Source: Hypholoma sublateritium FD-334 SS-4 (lineage: Eukaryota; Basidiomycota; Agaricomycetes; Agaricales; Strophariaceae). From it: a DNA stretch of 64,000 bases. Position 1 is the first letter of the stretch; each line of letters starts with the position of its first letter. This document shows positions 16,957 through 29,552 of the stretch, one piece after another. The notes beneath the pieces are model-generated. The model did not search any database. It was not told where the DNA came from and was given only the letters and a program-made list of their open reading frames with translations. The stretch covers positions 310,001-374,000 of the forward strand of contig KN817521.1 of the NCBI GenBank assembly GCA_000827495.1. Reading direction: 5' to 3'. The position numbers were made by a program, and so were the translations under genes.

Positions 16957-18666
16957 TTAGTTGGTGGTGGCAGTGGTGAAAGGGGTGGTAGCGAAACCGA
17001 CGCGATTGTTGGCGGTATCGAAAACGGAGTAGAAGCGCTCGAGGAATCCGAACCCATTGATGAAGTCGAGACCCTCGCCGCTGTTGGAACCAAGATCGTT
17101 GACGATAAGGTAGATGCGGCCAGCAACTCCACCGATATCAGTGTTGAGGGCACGGGGCCAGAGTTGGCCATTGGCAGTCAGCTCGAATGTGCCCTATTGC
17201 AGAAGAAGGCATCGGGTGAGAACAGTGTCACAAACAACACAAATGAGGGGAAGCACATACTCCGGGGGTGACGAAGAACAGGCTCTGCAGGCTTGTCAAC
17301 TGGGCGGCAGTGATGCGGAGAAGGCCGGTGGTGCTGTCGAGAACACCGCCGGTCGCGGTCTTGTACTTCGTGAATGCGTTGGTGGCAATGAGAACAAGGG
17401 TTGTGCCTGATGGATAGTAATCATCAGCACAACATGTTTAGCATGGAACAAAGAGCAAGGTTCACGCACCAGTGTCGACGATACCAGCAGTGGTGGCAAG
17501 AATAGTGGTGGAAGTTCCGTAACGAATGGATTGGTTGATTCCCCAGAATTCGTTGGCAGGCGAAGTGGTGGTGAGAGAACTGGTAAACACAAGATTAGAT
17601 AATCGCTGCAGTTATAACCAGGGGTGAGCTTACGAGAAGCCGATGGTTCCAGTGAACTTCGAGCTGTCAGTTCCACCTGCACAGCATTGTCAGATACTTT
17701 GATCCGCAATTCGGTTAGATGTGCCTTACCCCAAGTGATCTCTCCGTTGTTGTCAGTGCCCGTGATTGAGGGCTCGAAAGAGATTCCGATAGAGTGGGCG
17801 CTGATGACGCCGTTGGCGAAGAGGTTGTCAGTAACCGTGGGGATGGAACTGCTGGTTGCTGGTGAGAGCGTGTCCAAAGTTAAATCAACCGGGCCGATGC
17901 TGTTCAAAGCAATCAGTATTAAATGAAGATTAAAAGTGTCCATGCAGTGTTCCGTACCCCAGGATGCCGTCGACTCCATCGAAACCAGTTGACTTCGTCG
18001 CAACACCGATGGATTGCTTGGGGATGACGAGACCAGTAGCAATGGTGACTTGGTCGGTGAATTCGGTACCGGAGAATGAGCCAGATCCGTAGGTTACAGC
18101 CTTATGAAAAATGCTTGGATGTTATGCACTGGACACTGATGTAAGGTAATAAACATACCACTTTGTTTGTAGTTTGGGTGCTAGTGCTTGTCTTCACGTA
18201 GGCTTTGTCGGCTCCGACCCAGGTGTTGGAGCTATGAAATAATAAATCTATTGAGGACGCGGAATATTGAGTCAATGAAAATGACTATCCCACCTTCCGG
18301 TATCGATGAGAAGTGAATCTGTTCGGCGTGGATGTTTTGTAATGAGTCCTGGGCTCGAATTGCTTCGAGATATAAAAATCACTTACAGGTAGTTGCTGGG
18401 CTACCAACACCGATGGAGGCAACGTAGGTAACGGCCTGGTTTTGAACTGGCTCGCTGATGACGGCACGGCGGTTTGCGGATTTTCCGGAGCCACCGAGCT
18501 TTAGGTTCTTCGCGCGGGCTTGGTCATGGAGAACAAGGTTGTGGATGCTAGTGAGATTCAGGCGCCGGGAGAGGGGCAGGGTCACGGTGGACCTGTCGAC
18601 GAGCACTGGGTTAGCAGCGACGGAGAAGGCAAGAAGAAGGGTGGTCAAGAGAGTGGTGGGGAACAT
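16957..18666 (-). CDS. Secreted pepsin-like aspartic protease (A1, polyporopepsin type)
   Basis: The ATG at 18666 starts a signal peptide (MFPTTLLTTLLLAFSVAANP), followed by a propeptide rich in basic residues (SANRRAV). The catalytic core begins YVASIGVGSPATT. The first active-site loop reads LLIDTGS across two splice junctions. The second, GIVDTG-TTLVL, is split by an intron. VTYGSGSFSGT and NEFWGINQSIRYG match the polyporopepsin group of basidiomycetes, which digest external protein at acid pH. The C-terminus ends GFATTPFTTATTN. At least seven introns interrupt the gene. A consensus TATAAAAAG lies about 70 bases upstream. The 3' end faces the RING gene. Confidence 0.92.
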
Positions 18667-18732
18667 GATGGACGGAGTGGGAGTTGCTCGAGTTCAGGGA
18701 ATTCGATGGAGACAAAGAGATGATTCCCTCCC

Positions 18733-18741
18733 CTTTTTATA
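18733..18741 (-). promoter_or_regulatory. TATA box of the aspartic protease gene
   Basis: TATAAAAAG on the minus strand sits about 70 bases upstream of the ATG at 18666, next to a C-rich tract. Position and sequence fit a strong core promoter. Confidence 0.6.
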
Positions 18742-19716
18742 AGTTGGAGAGCAGAAGTGAGCCACATGGATACCAGTCGCCAGATGCCGCTGATATTGCG
18801 CACTGGCTGCATATTCATGGAACACCATGAGTATCACATTGTACTTGAATTACCAGTGATCGCTACAAGTAGTCGTGATCCCTTCAGAAGACAAATATTC
18901 TGCAGGCAAGGCGTGGAAAGGGACGGTCTCAGTTTGACATTCGAACAAGCCGCATATGAGCTTACCATGAGGTTGTTCCGCGCATTTGCGAATATATCTC
19001 ATCCATTTGGGACTCAGAGAGAAACGAAACATTCCTGGAGTCCTGGCATCTGGATTCTGCATGGATCTGTATGTGACGCAAATGGCAAGGATTCTATATT
19101 CCCACACAACGAAATTGATAACAAAAATAGATTACTCTCTGCAGATGAGCGTCTTGTGGCAACCTATGTACGTCGCTCCGATAATAACAGAGGTCGAACT
19201 CTACAGAAAAAGTTCACTGTATAGGATGTATAAAGGGTTCTTGGTGAACTAAGAAAGTAAACTGATATCTCAATGAAGATCAAAGTTCACAGACTAACCT
19301 TTCAATTGTGGATACGGTTATACTTGGGTCATACCAGCGTTGCTAGATTTGAAGTGGCTGGAGACGGAAAGAGAAAGCGCGCAGATAGCTGTCTTCCATA
19401 AAGTAATGACCATCTTTCACGACGTCAATACCCGTGCAGCAGTTCGATGCTATGTACATCTACATGTGCTGAGCATCAAGCAACACTGGTAACCGGACTG
19501 CCATCTTTCTTTGCCATTTCTTGTGATTTAATCTGTAGATTTGAAGCAGGAGCAGCGTGCTCGTAGGTGGAAAGGATGCCACGGGATGCATTGCATAGTC
19601 GCGGAAAGGTTCAGCTAATATTGGCTAAAATTAGATCGCCTCACTAATCTGAAGAACAAAAATATATCGGTCTGGCGCCGGCGTGTCCTCTGAAGCCGTC
19701 ACTAATAAAACTGACC

Positions 19717-19740
19717 TCAGAACTTAATGCAAAGTTCTGA
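19717..19740. repeat. Perfect 9-bp inverted repeat
   Basis: TCAGAACTT at 19717-19725 and AAGTTCTGA at 19732-19740 are exact complements around a 6-base loop. This could be a short hairpin or a dimeric protein site; no further context supports either. Confidence 0.4.
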
Positions 19741-21252
19741 CATAGTTTACAGGAGCCTCAGGCCTTGAGAAACTTACTTACACACCCTTTCTGCATACAC
19801 ATCTGGCTCTGTTTGCGATCCACGGCGGCGACGACGATCAATTATCATTACCCAAATAAAAATAAGTGACAGCATGGGGTGGATGAATATCCGTTATCAC
19901 CACCAGTCACTAGCTTTCCTAAACGCTCAGTGTCAGACTTCAAGGTACAAATGAAGCAGTCGATGACTATAGAGCACATGCCATTCCGTGCTATAAAGCT
20001 ATAAATAGATTTCCTGCGATGATCTAAAATAGATTCTTGCTTCTTTGAGAATTCGTCATGCGTATGCAAGTAACTGCGCTTGCGTAGCTTCATCCGGGTC
20101 CTTTCGGGTCTCTGGTGTCACCGGCACCCTCTTCGCTCTTTCCACTCCAAGTCTGTGTACGGCATCCCACATACAAGAACTGAACACCGTCTATTCATGC
20201 CACTAAAGCTTTATCCTCGGAGTCGGGTGTCGTTAAGCAGAACGCTTTCCGTGACCGATTGGTGACCGAGGCAACTTGGCATTTAGACGGGCATCGCGAG
20301 CTGCGTGCCCGTTTCGCGGTTGAGACTGCACCGGTTTTCCAACCCGGAACCAAGTAGCAGTGCCCGAGTCGGAATGGCGCGACTGTCACTGCCAAAAGAT
20401 AATCAACTGATGGTCCATGTGCTATATTCTATGCTTGTGAAAGCCCTTCGGCTGCTTGGGACTGTGTATCCTATGGCACTGTTTTTGACTATGGCATGCG
20501 CTGCTTGATTACTCTCTATTTCCCGGGATCATTTGGCACCATCGCGGTCCCAATCTGCCCCATATTCAATTTTGCGCCATCCTTCCACCTTCTCGAGTCT
20601 TTGTGGCAAATTTACACAGACATGCCGATCATGAGAAGGTAGAAGCCTGTGTCGTATGGGCTACGCAGGACTCACTTCCGCCAGGCAAGCATGTTATCGA
20701 ACGTTCCTGATATCTTGAGCTTAATCTTCGGGAAAATGAATTCGTTATATTCGTTATATCAGTACCACGACCAAACCACGACGCCATATAAGCTCTGATT
20801 ATCTAGTCCCCGACGGGGCTTGTGGGTCTGTAGCCATGAGGAACAAAACTCTCAATTAAAGACACGCGTGCGCTAAGTGTCGATCATGAGTGCATGAGCA
20901 TTATTTAACCATTTCAAATGTTATTATGCTAGCTTACTTTCAGCAAATTACAAAATTTCCCATGCAAACGTCCTTTCTCATTTGTAGTCACAGTTTATCG
21001 ACTGTCGCTCACACTAAATGCCAAAGTGAGCCAAAATACCCCAGCTGCATTTCAGTTGGAAGTTCAACATCGCATTAACAGGCTCCAGGTAGGCAAAATG
21101 GTGCATCGCGAGGCGTAAAACTACAACCTTAGGCGGAACTTTGTTTCGATTTGTACATAGTAATACTACAATGACGGCTGTGCGATAGAATGAACGAGGA
21201 TACTATGGGAATTTCTACAAGGACAGGTATAGGCGCGTCGTGCGCAGCAGGT

Positions 21253-23016
21253 CTATGCAAAGCGAACTTTTTCGCCTGGTCTCCCTTCCGACAGGAGCAC
21301 AACAGCCTAAGGGCAACCTTTATTAGTGTCGTCATATGTGCACCGAAGTCGCAATTTCTCACGTATTTGCCGCTGATTTTCCAACCAGGTTCGGTTTCGT
21401 CGAGATGCTCAGCGACTTGGTCACCGTCCTGACCAAGACCGACGACGACATCACTCTTGATAGTGCGCAGACTAACAATAACAGGTGCTCCAGCCGCGCT
21501 GCCCATAGGCCCAATGGATACATCGAACGGAGTGCTGGCAGGTGCAGCGCAATCGTATGTCAACTTGCGATGATTGAGATCGCCTTTGAAGATAACTAAA
21601 TCTGATCGAGATAGGTGGAGGAACAAATCGGGAGCTTCAGAGTGCAGATCCCAGTAAGTGTACCCGGCACACCAGAAAGGATGTTGTTCGTACACCCATT
21701 TCCCTTCCTTTTCGTATTGCTAAAAAGATATGAAAGTAATGAGACGATTGCGCTTGGAACGTCTCGGAATAAAAAACCACGGTACCTTCCATCGCGTACC
21801 CAACCTCCTGAGAGAACCTAGCTCTGCATCGGTGGCGTTTGGAAATAGTTGCCCATACACCATGGTATTCAAGAGCCATTCCCAATCTTTCTTCGTCACA
21901 TCGGAAACAAACCACGGGTATCGTTTTCCGTGGAACCTGATCTGAGTTGCGAGTCCACTTTGCAAGAGAAAATCGGCTGCGTCACAATCAGCTTAATGCA
22001 GTATGTGTGAGATAATTTGGACATTACCATATACGCAATCGCAGTAGAGTTCGAATCCGGCATTATCAAGAACGAAGTCCACTCTGCCGCCGGTTCTATC
22101 TCGCAGCGTCTTGACATGTTCCCAAAGACGATGGACGTCATTTCCCAGAATATTTTTTTCCGTTGCCGCAAGATGATCCCCACCCGTGGACTGAAGAGCC
22201 TTGATTTGGTCTTCCGTCATGTTGATTAGGAGGGAGAGATCTGTCGAATTTCCCCATAAACAAACTATTTATGTTTGATTGGGTAAGTTCGACTCCGGAG
22301 CGTAGTAGAAGGTAGTTCAAACAAACCTTGCGTCAGTTCTAAGAACATCAAGCGCTCCGCCTCAAGCTTATCGTATCCGGATAAATTATCGGGAATTTTG
22401 AACGGCTCCGCAAAGCGAAGGGATAGTTCGAAGACCGCATCGCTGGAACGAGCGAAAGTGTCACACTGGAATAGGTTGTTAATACGCTGGATATTGGCTG
22501 AGTATGACCGTAAAGTGGGATGCTCACTTTCTGACGATAGAACACATCGTAATCACGCCAAAATTTGCTGACGCTGAAGCATTCGTGCAGCCTACGATAC
22601 TTATACGCCTCTGCGAAGAGCCAAGGAGCGTTCATAAAATCTTTGCCTAAATGCCGATGTCAAAAATATGAACTTTCCTACGCGCTTACAGACATACCTT
22701 GGAAATATTTGGCGATTTCCTTGTTCCACAGCGCTACATCTGCTTCGTCGTCGTCGACGATTGGGCGGAGTTTTGCGTTACCACTAAGATCAGTCATGAG
22801 ATCTCCCATACGATCTATGCACGTAGCAAGGTCTACAACTAGCTCCTCTGATGAAACAGTGTTTAGGGTTCGGGTAGCGTCTTCAATACCCTTTCCCAGA
22901 ATGGTGGGTAGCCTTGACTGCATGGTAGCGTGGGCGAAGGAATACTCATGATAACCACGGTACGCAGGCCATGGCGGGTTGTTCGGATCGACCTGCAAGG
23001 GAGACAAATAGGTCAT
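21253..23016 (-). CDS. DUF89/ARMT1-like damage-control phosphatase
   Basis: DUF89 proteins are metal-dependent phosphatases acting on damaged or surplus sugar phosphates; the ARMT1 branch includes human C6orf211. The N-terminal part reads DPNNPPWPAYRGYHEYSFA. The core has FMNAPWLFAEAYKYRRLHE, CLWGNSTDLSLL and VDFVLDNAGFELYCD, with the metal-site Asp and Asn. It ends with IFKGDLNHRKLTYD and EPGWKISGKYAVV. The final intron (GTGAGA...TTAG) links GKY to AVVLLSEGRPGEKV, and the stop is at 21253. Introns are short GT-AG. The start is uncertain: 23016 (MTYLSPLQVD) gives an unbroken start, while an ATG near 23190 (MTTLGPNGV) reaches a good donor but does not splice in phase with exon 2. Confidence 0.88.
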
Positions 23017-24450
23017 ACGGTTAGAATATTTGTTCTTAAATGCTGACTCTTGTGGGCGTTCTTGGCCAAGTCGCTTTGATATCTTTCTTACTTGGAAGAT
23101 GTCCTAAATGTAGAGTGACTCTTGAAGGAGCGCCTGCAGCAGACGCTGAGGCAGATTTGCCGTTCACCCCGTTGGGACCGAGCGTTGTCATTTGGGCGAA
23201 TATAGGCTAAGCACGAGGAACCAAAGTTCAATTGCTGAATGAGAGATGTAAGATATGTGATCTAACTCACTTTTACGGGTGACGGCTGGTTGACGGTAGT
23301 GGAAGAAAGAGAATAAGGTTCGTAGGAGGCTCGTCAAGTATTTTAGAGGCCGGGCACTTTCTGTTTCAGATGACGTAGTCAGATCGAATAGCGAATACAG
23401 GGGAGTGATTTGGTCAAATCTCGTGAAGATGGTGTCCATCTTATACAAAACCGTTCTCCTTGATAACGGAGAGCCGAGATGCCTCACAAAGAATCTGATT
23501 TTTTACGTTGTCAGCGCACATATGGTCTAAGTTTATCAAAGATGTCCCAATGAATAAAACCCTACAGAAAAAGTGGTGAACATGGCTAATCTCGGGGGCC
23601 TCGCTCTGACGTCATACAAGTTATCTCCACAACTGCTTGAGCGACTTACGTTTCTTGTGACTACCGGGATTTTCATTTCCGGTTTCAATATTTCAATGCT
23701 CATCGATGGCTGCGCCAATATTGTGCAGAATATGCAGAACAATGAAACCTCGCAGACTCCAGGGTCTGAAGTTGATTCAGATTTCGACCTCTATCAGAGC
23801 CCTGCTGCAGTTGATACTGGGTAGGATAAGCACGCCAAGCGATGAGTGGGGCGTCATTGATTGATGAAGTGGAGCCGCTAGTAATTGGGGTTGAATGGAC
23901 TCGGAGGATCAACGGAGGATAGTATAATCACTCACTTATGCTTTGAATAATTATAACATGCTTGTATTTGCTCCATCCAATTTAAAATATAGAAAGTCAA
24001 TATATCCTTTTCAGACCTAGAGAAGTAGAGCGTCTGATTCAGAACTTGAAAGTAAAGCACGACTGGGCCCTGTGGGCAGTGGGTACAGTCTAGAAGATGG
24101 TGGATCGTGGAAATTGCCTCGTGATAAAAATTACCAACAGGTCTTCGGACTGCGTCCAGTTTTTCAGATGCCGAATAAAGACTGCAGCTTCAGAAGGCAA
24201 TGCAGAGGATTATACAGTGCTCGGACATAATTTGAATGCAGACAGAGGAGTCGACTGTCGGACTCGGCGAGGTGGTATGTGGAAAAGTTATGTAATCGAA
24301 TACGATCACATGATAATATACAGACGCGTTTGTTTGGCATAGCACGTGCAGTGTACACACCTAACTTGCAACGCCGCTAAACGAGTTTTCAACTTCACCT
24401 TCAGTTTACTTACGCGCTGCTTGATTTGGCGAATCGCATCCGAGGTGGCT
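23017..24450. other. Unassigned region between the DUF89 and coiled-coil genes
   Basis: Several small frames occur on both strands. The best is 23582-23824 plus (MANLGGLALTSYKLS), with one hydrophobic segment. On the minus strand, frames at 23742 and 23487 are flanked by splice-like sites (GTAAGT at about 23688). None matches a family I recognise. The last 200 bases are the promoter of the coiled-coil gene. Confidence 0.35.
23582..23824 (+). CDS. Possible small membrane-associated protein (weak)
   Basis: An 80-codon frame from an ATG in a fair context (AACATGG). It contains one hydrophobic stretch, LTFLVTTGIFISGFNISMLI, and an acidic, polar tail ending AAVDTG. A GTAGG donor-like site overlaps the stop. 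I recognise no family. The opposite strand offers an equally plausible spliced model, so this may not be a gene. Confidence 0.2.
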   Translation: MANLGGLALTSYKLSPQLLERLTFLVTTGIFISGFNISMLIDGCANIVQNMQNNETSQTPGSEVDSDFDLYQSPAAVDTG

Positions 24451-27400
24451 ATGTCTACCTGGAATCTGGGTATAGATGATGTTTCAGAAGAAACTCAGGC
24501 CTTCAAGGACAAATTAGCGAGCAAGGGTAAGCTTGGATGTTCGCTGAAGGTGTGCGTTGCGGTTTATGGTGTCTATAGATAGCCAAATCGCTGCCCAAAA
24601 AGATCGCATTGCCAAGCAGGCTGCTGATCTTGAAGAATTCAAGAAACAATATAATGAAGCATTGCATAAGGTATTTTCGTTTCTTTTTCTGACGAATTAG
24701 TGATCTGATTCCTTTGCCTCAAACTACCAGTTGTCTACTGAAGCGCAGCGCACCTTACAACTTGAAGCTACTCTCCATCAGCGCACAGAGGACTTACGGA
24801 ATGAACAAATAGCTTCGGAGAATGCGAAATCTGCCTTGAATGCCTCTCTCTCCAAAAACAAGGCCACCGCGCTAGAGTTGCGACAGATGGAAACAACGTT
24901 GGAAATGTTGTCTAATACCTCGAACGCACATAACGCGCGTTCCGTGAAGCTAGAACAAGAGAAAGCCAGTCTTGAACTCCGTGTCAAAGAGCTGGAATCA
25001 AACATAAATCAACCTACGTACACGACAACACCTGGTCGGAGGATGGTGACACGTCCTCGGTCATCGTCTTTGTCAAATTTCAAGATCACTACTTTGGAGC
25101 AAGATCTCAATGATGCCCGAGCTGCAATAACGAAGAAGGAAGCAGAATTAGAGACCGTCGTTCGCAAACTTTCCAAATTGCAAGAGGATGTTCTCAAAGA
25201 TGACAACGATAGAGTAGCTGCGGAGAGGAGATGGAAATCTCAGGTGGAAACTTTGCAGGCGTCTTCGCAGGACATGGAGGAGGAATTGGCTTACCTACGA
25301 GAACAGCAAGGAGATGGAAGCAGGGAGGACGAATTACTCAGGCGGATCGAAGAAGACGATGCCAAGATTTCTGCCTTAGAACTCATGCTGAGAGGAGCTG
25401 GCGACGTCCGGCAACTGGCAGATGAAGTACATCATCTCAGAAATCAGCTTAAAGACGAAGGGCGCCGTGTTCTTCACGCTGAAGCACTTCGAGCTGAACT
25501 CGCGAGGGAGAAGGATGAGATTTTGGATGAGCTGGAGGCGAGCCGCGGAGAAATACACAGACTCGCGAAAGAGCTACACGAAAGGAAAACTCGCGACCAC
25601 TCCTTCCGTCAAAAGTGAGCTTTCATGATATAATTTTCTCAGAAGAATGGCTGATGTGAGCATCCAGAGCCGTAAGAACCTTGGAGGAATGTGACGACCC
25701 CCTCATGAGCGATAATTCCTGCCTCATCGACATGGATACTATTGAGCCTCAGGTAATTCCTCTAACACCGCCAATTAAACAAGACGAAGCAGATACAGAT
25801 ACGATCATTCACATCGAACGCCTTTTGTCGGCAGTCGAAAGGCTTCGTGGAGAAAGAGATAGCCTCCGTCGTGATGTTCAATTTTTGGAATCTGAATCGC
25901 GATTCACGATCGAAGCTTTAGAAGCAAAGCTTACGGCGTCGGTGTCGACAGCAAGCAACAATGCAACACTGGCTACTATTGATCAACTCAGGGCGGAGAT
26001 GGATGATATGCATGCTCAAATGCTCGTTGTAGGCGAACAGTACCAGATCAATACCCAGTACAAAAACGCAGAGATCCGGCGTCTTGGTCTACAAGTCCAA
26101 GGTCTCGCAGTGAGCTTGGGGCATATCGACACTCAAGCAGGCGCGGGCCTATTCGTAGCCCACATCGACAATCGAGACAACCTACATGTCGCTACACAGT
26201 TAGAACTGGAGGCACTAGCCAAAGAGCGAGACGAACTCCTACACGAGCTGCAGGCCAAGGAAGTCCATTGGGAACAACAGGTCGACGCGGCAAGAATGGG
26301 CGACCACGAAAGCCGAGAACGGCTGGACGATGCTATGTGCGAAATCTCCGAACTCAATGACCACCTTGAAGAATTGGAGTCTGAGAGAGATTCTCTGGCA
26401 CTTCAACTCACTAACTTAATGACCGACCTGCAAATTGCACAAGACGAACTCGGTAATGCTGAGACCAGATACACCAATCTCCAATTCCATCAATTGAACA
26501 CCATGACCTCGAATGAAGCTACGAGAACGTTACGCGAACATATCGAGGAGCTGGAGGGTCGGGTGATGCGGAGGACAGAACAGATTGGAGTACATCAGCA
26601 CGATATCCGTCGGCTCGAGACCAACCTCCGGCTACAGGAAGAGCGTCTTACTGAAATGACGAGCGAGCTAGAGATGATAACTGCCCAGAAGGATGCGATG
26701 GTTGAGGACTGCGCCGATGCGCGAGAAGCGAGAGACGAGGCTCTCGCTCTAGTAGAGACATTGGAGGTCGATATAGAAAATCTGGATGGGCTCAACACCG
26801 AAAACACAGCTCTGGTCACAACCCTCATTGCGGTAGTCGCAGACACAGTTCTTAATGCCCGCCACGCAATCAGCACGACAAGAATGCAGGCCACGGGAGT
26901 GAAGGACGACCTTTCTTATATGCAAGGTCAGCAATCTGCTATTCAACGGGAACTTGTCGAAAAGGTTGCGAGTTTGAAGGAAATTGCTTGTCAATCTGAA
27001 CAACAGCAAGGCGAACTTGAAAAAGCTCGCCTTGCTCTTTCGCGGCAGCAATCCGCCATGTCCGAATTATCGACACTCGCCATGAGGTTGCAGGAGGAGA
27101 AATTAGATCTTGAATCGAAAATTTCGATGCTGGAAGACCGCCTTGTAGATGTCGATGCTCTTGAAGCTCAGAACTTAAACGACCTGCCGAAGGTCATCCA
27201 GCAATCGGAGTCAATGAACGAAGATGATAGCGTGGAATCTTCCATCGTTCAGCTCAAGCTCCAACATGCTGATGCTTTGGGCGCGTTACAAGGACGTCTT
27301 GTTGAGACAGAAAGTGCACTGGACGAGCTTCGCACTCTCTACGACTCCTCCATTGAGAATCACAGGCGCGCCTCCGAAGAAACGCAGATGTCCATTCAGG

Positions 27401-29297
27401 ATCTCAATTCTCGTCTTGAAACCACCAGCACAACTTTGTCCGAGCTTCGGGAATTTCATGAACAAGTTGTTGCCGACGAGAAGGCTCATGTACAGCTAAT
27501 TACGGCACTAGAAAAACAATTAACACAGTCGCAACAAGCGCGTGAGGATACTCTGCACCGATGTGAAGCTCTTAAGTCTGAACTCAAAGCGGTCATCGAA
27601 GAGCTTGAACACTTGAAACAAGAGCAAGACAATATACTTGCTAGTGCTCGAGACGGCTCCGAAACTATTCAACGGGACTTAGAGAAGAAAATCATGTCGC
27701 TCCAAGGTCGTTTCGAGGAAGAAGCTCGACTCCTTGACATTTCAAAGGAAGAAATCGCCCGAGTTACTTTGCGACTCACGGACGAAACGTCAAACCGCAC
27801 GGAGGAGCAGAAAACCCATGCACTTGCACTCGAGGCAGCCAACGAGCGGGCAGAATCAGCAGAGTCAAGAGTTTCGCGACTCGAAAAAGATTTAACGAGT
27901 TTACACGCGAACCTCGATTCAATTCATACGCAGCTTGCAACCAGTGAAAATGAACAGACGCGTCTGCAGCAAGAAATCACAACTCATGAGGCGGAAATCC
28001 AAAAATCGAAATCACTTAGTCATTATCTCGAAGTTCAAATCAAGGACCGGTAATGCAATTGCTCATTCTATAACTTATACATTGTTGATGTCTTTCTTTT
28101 TCAAAAGTGACCAACTGATAACGACATTAAAAGAAAACGTCGAACGCCTTCGCGCTGATCTAGCTCGGTCTGAAAAAGCATGCAAAGCCGCGGAAGTCAA
28201 TTTCAGCCTTCAAAACGCTCAACATAGGAGGGAAACCGCCGACTTCCAGCGTGAGCTTTCCGCCCTGCGAATTCGACCAAACGTCGAACAAGCTCTAAGT
28301 GAGCTGGAAGAGCGCAACAACGAGATGGAAGAGTTACTTCGAGCCAAGTGTGCTGAAATCGAAGAAAACGACGACCGTGTCCTTGAGTGAGTTTTCTCTC
28401 TTCATCTTACTTTATAGTACTGACTTGCAATCAAGGGTATTGAAAGAGAAGAAAAAGCTTAGCACGAAGGTTGAATCGCTGAATCGCAAGGTGCAGAATC
28501 TACAAGCCAAACTTGCTGCCGCTAAGGCTTCGTTAGATTCGGTCCCGAGTCCCTCAGATGCAGGACCTAGTCAAAGATCGCCCCAACCCAACGCAGACCT
28601 CGTGCCATTAGCAGAAGCTATATCTCCCTCCCTAGCTTTGACCTCTCAGACCCCGCAAAGCGTTAGCTCAGCTTTCTCTCGGCCGAGATCTGCCACAGCG
28701 TCCTCTGCACCTCATCCAGCTTCGTCCTCTTCGATAACTCCCCCTTCCCTGAAGCGCAAGCCATCTGAGCGCATTATTTCCGGGCCTTCGCATATTGCTC
28801 GTCCAAAGACACCAGAACGCAACAGAACAATTACTCCTGTGTTCAAAACCCGAACGCCAGAGCATCGTGTCGCTCCGGAAGCAGACTCCATGTTATCAGC
28901 TGTTGTGATTGGAAAGAAGCGTTCAGCTCCTGATGATTTTGAGGCTTGTGAAAATATGCCTGTTCAGGCGTTTACGGCAGACGGAGAGGACGTGGAGAAC
29001 AAGACACCACGAGTTCGTCGAGTGTTGAACAGCTTACAATCGGGATTCACCCCACAACGGCATCAAAATACCCGTCAAACAGCACCAATGCCTTCTCCAA
29101 GGCGCACAGCGCCGTCTCATTCATCACCTTTCATTTCAGACATGACCAATACTCCCGATGCCATTTCACTAATGCCCACCTCTACGACAAAGCAGACCAA
29201 TAAACGAAGTTGGTTAGGAAAAATTAGGGGCTCGTCTTATTCTACGGACAGACCTTCCAGCACAAGATCGTTGTTCGACCGAGGGGAATCTTCCTGA
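24451..29297 (+). CDS. Giant coiled-coil protein (1,524 residues) with a basic, proline-rich tail
   Basis: Six exons (24451-24526, 24579-24670, 24731-25614, 25668-28049, 28108-28386, 28436-29297) join in frame. The N-terminus is MSTWNLGIDDVSEETQAF. Residues from about 25 to 1,290 are almost continuous heptad-rich coiled coil (Leu, Glu, Gln, Arg, Lys), broken by an acidic linker near residue 355. The last 230 residues are Ser/Pro-rich and basic, with several S/T-P sites followed by basic or polar residues (KTPER, RTPEH, KTPRVRR, SPRRT), like CDK targets. No motor or calponin domain is present. A scaffold at the spindle pole, kinetochore or Golgi is a reasonable guess. I do not recognise an orthologue, and the protein may be basidiomycete-specific. 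Confidence 0.85.
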
Positions 29298-29552
29298 TAC
29301 CTACATAAGGCTTTGATGAACATCCATTGACTTCAGTTTATGCATATTTCTTTCTTCTCACTTTCACTTGCATCTATATTTCATGTAGCACTTCCAATTC
29401 TCTCATAGCATGGATGTATTTCTAGTCAAGTACTTTTATATGCATTGAATCTCATTTGAACGATCCTCGTGATGATCGGTTCAAGTAAGGTGAGATAGAC
29501 AAATTATGGCATAATGCACAATGCATGATGCAGGTCACTCCCTCCTACCACC
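29298..29552. other. Compact intergenic spacer
   Basis: 255 bases between co-oriented genes holding the coiled-coil gene 3' flank and the SRO7 promoter. A GATCCTCGTGATGATCGG motif near 29461 was noted. No gene. Confidence 0.35.

Larger units (their letters stand above)
18667..21252. other. Gene-poor 2.6-kb stretch
   Basis: This is the longest gap in the window. It holds the protease promoter, a 155-codon plus frame at 18757-19224 without family features, a 9-bp inverted repeat at 19717-19740, a TCGTTATAT duplication at 20742-20759 and the 3' flank of the DUF89 gene. No transposon open frames, terminal repeats or tRNA were recognised. Confidence 0.45.

Noticed and set aside
18757..19224. 155-codon plus-strand frame upstream of the aspartic protease
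   Set aside because: It starts in the protease promoter and matches no family. Minus-strand frames of similar quality overlap it. Kept only as part of the gene-poor region.
22040..22060. GTTCGAATCC-like motif resembling a tRNA T-loop
   Set aside because: It lies inside the DUF89 coding sequence, where it encodes the conserved Asn-Ala-Gly-Phe-Glu-Leu on the minus strand. No acceptor or anticodon stem fits around it.
23188..23487. 99-codon minus-strand frame (start RHLGSPLSRRTV)
   Set aside because: It looked somewhat protein-like (considered as a peroxin-type membrane protein), but I could not build a consistent gene and no motif confirmed the idea.
26595..27051. Minus-strand frames inside the coiled-coil gene
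   Set aside because: Shadows of the Glu/Gln-rich codons on the plus strand, with no features of their own.
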